Source of the DNA: Candidatus Dojkabacteria bacterium
GTDB lineage: Bacteria > Patescibacteriota > Dojkabacteria > GCA-002793355
NCBI GenBank assembly: GCA_015489595.1
Contig: WFZK01000020.1
Location: 1-35,512 of the forward strand
Length of the DNA: 35,512 nt
Reading direction: 5' to 3'
Numbering within the stretch: the first letter of the stretch is position 1; the number at the start of each line of letters is the position of its first letter. Of the stretch, positions 35,458 to 35,512 are shown piece by piece. Below the pieces are notes generated by a model. The model worked only from the letters and a program-made list of their open reading frames with translations, ran no database searches and was not told the origin of the DNA. Both the position numbers and the translations under genes were made by a program.

Positions 35458-35512
35458 ATGAAAGAATACAAATTCAGAATATTATACGAAAAATTCTCTA
35501 ACAATGCATACG
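35440..35512 (+). CDS. Partial CDS running off the window, unknown product
   Basis: AAGGAG-ataaa-TTG (35440), in frame with ATG at 35458: LLGEPHMKEYKFRILYEKFSNNAY. Confidence 0.5.
   Translation, partial: MLGEPHMKEYKFRILYEKFSNNAY

Noticed and set aside
1-35512. CRISPR arrays, insertion sequences or prophage
   Set aside because: No regularly spaced direct repeats, transposase or integrase motifs were seen; the baseplate-J-like protein stands alone without other phage genes.

Overview
This is an AT-rich, gene-dense bacterial chromosomal window. It looks like a Patescibacteria/CPR genome (inferred from gene content and compact architecture, not proven). Supported content: (i) type IV secretion-like membrane/ATPase genes at both ends (VirB6/TrbL-like and a large membrane protein at 1-3730 minus; PrgI-like, TraC-like and VirB4-like at 31261-34466 plus); (ii) a pilM-pilN-pilO type IV pilus cluster (4158-6473 minus) and a distant fragment-sized prepilin peptidase; (iii) a solitary groES; (iv) an OGG1-like glycosylase; (v) ftsQ-ftsA-ftsZ-ftsW/rodA; (vi) a baseplate-J-like protein divergent from an extra FtsA-like ATPase; (vii) rpsO-pnp-(protease-less Lon ATPase)-RNase J; (viii) a KaiC-like ATPase with an HTH-like partner; (ix) a stand-alone asparagine-synthase-type ATPase; (x) tRNA-Ser(GGA), tRNA-Phe(GAA) and tRNA-Thr(CGT). 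The most unusual signals are: a dispersed family of long palindromes sharing an inner core CAAAAATCGA...TCGATTTTTG with variable GC-rich outer arms that covary; three very long perfect palindromes inside coding sequences; a recurring promoter layout with the -10 hexamer exactly 5 nt before ATG (apparently leaderless mRNAs); an operon joining PNPase and RNase J through a Lon AAA+ module lacking its protease domain; a duplicated-domain protein split by a frameshift; and a tRNA gene that supplies the stop codon of the upstream cell-division gene. Everything was read by eye, with no database search.
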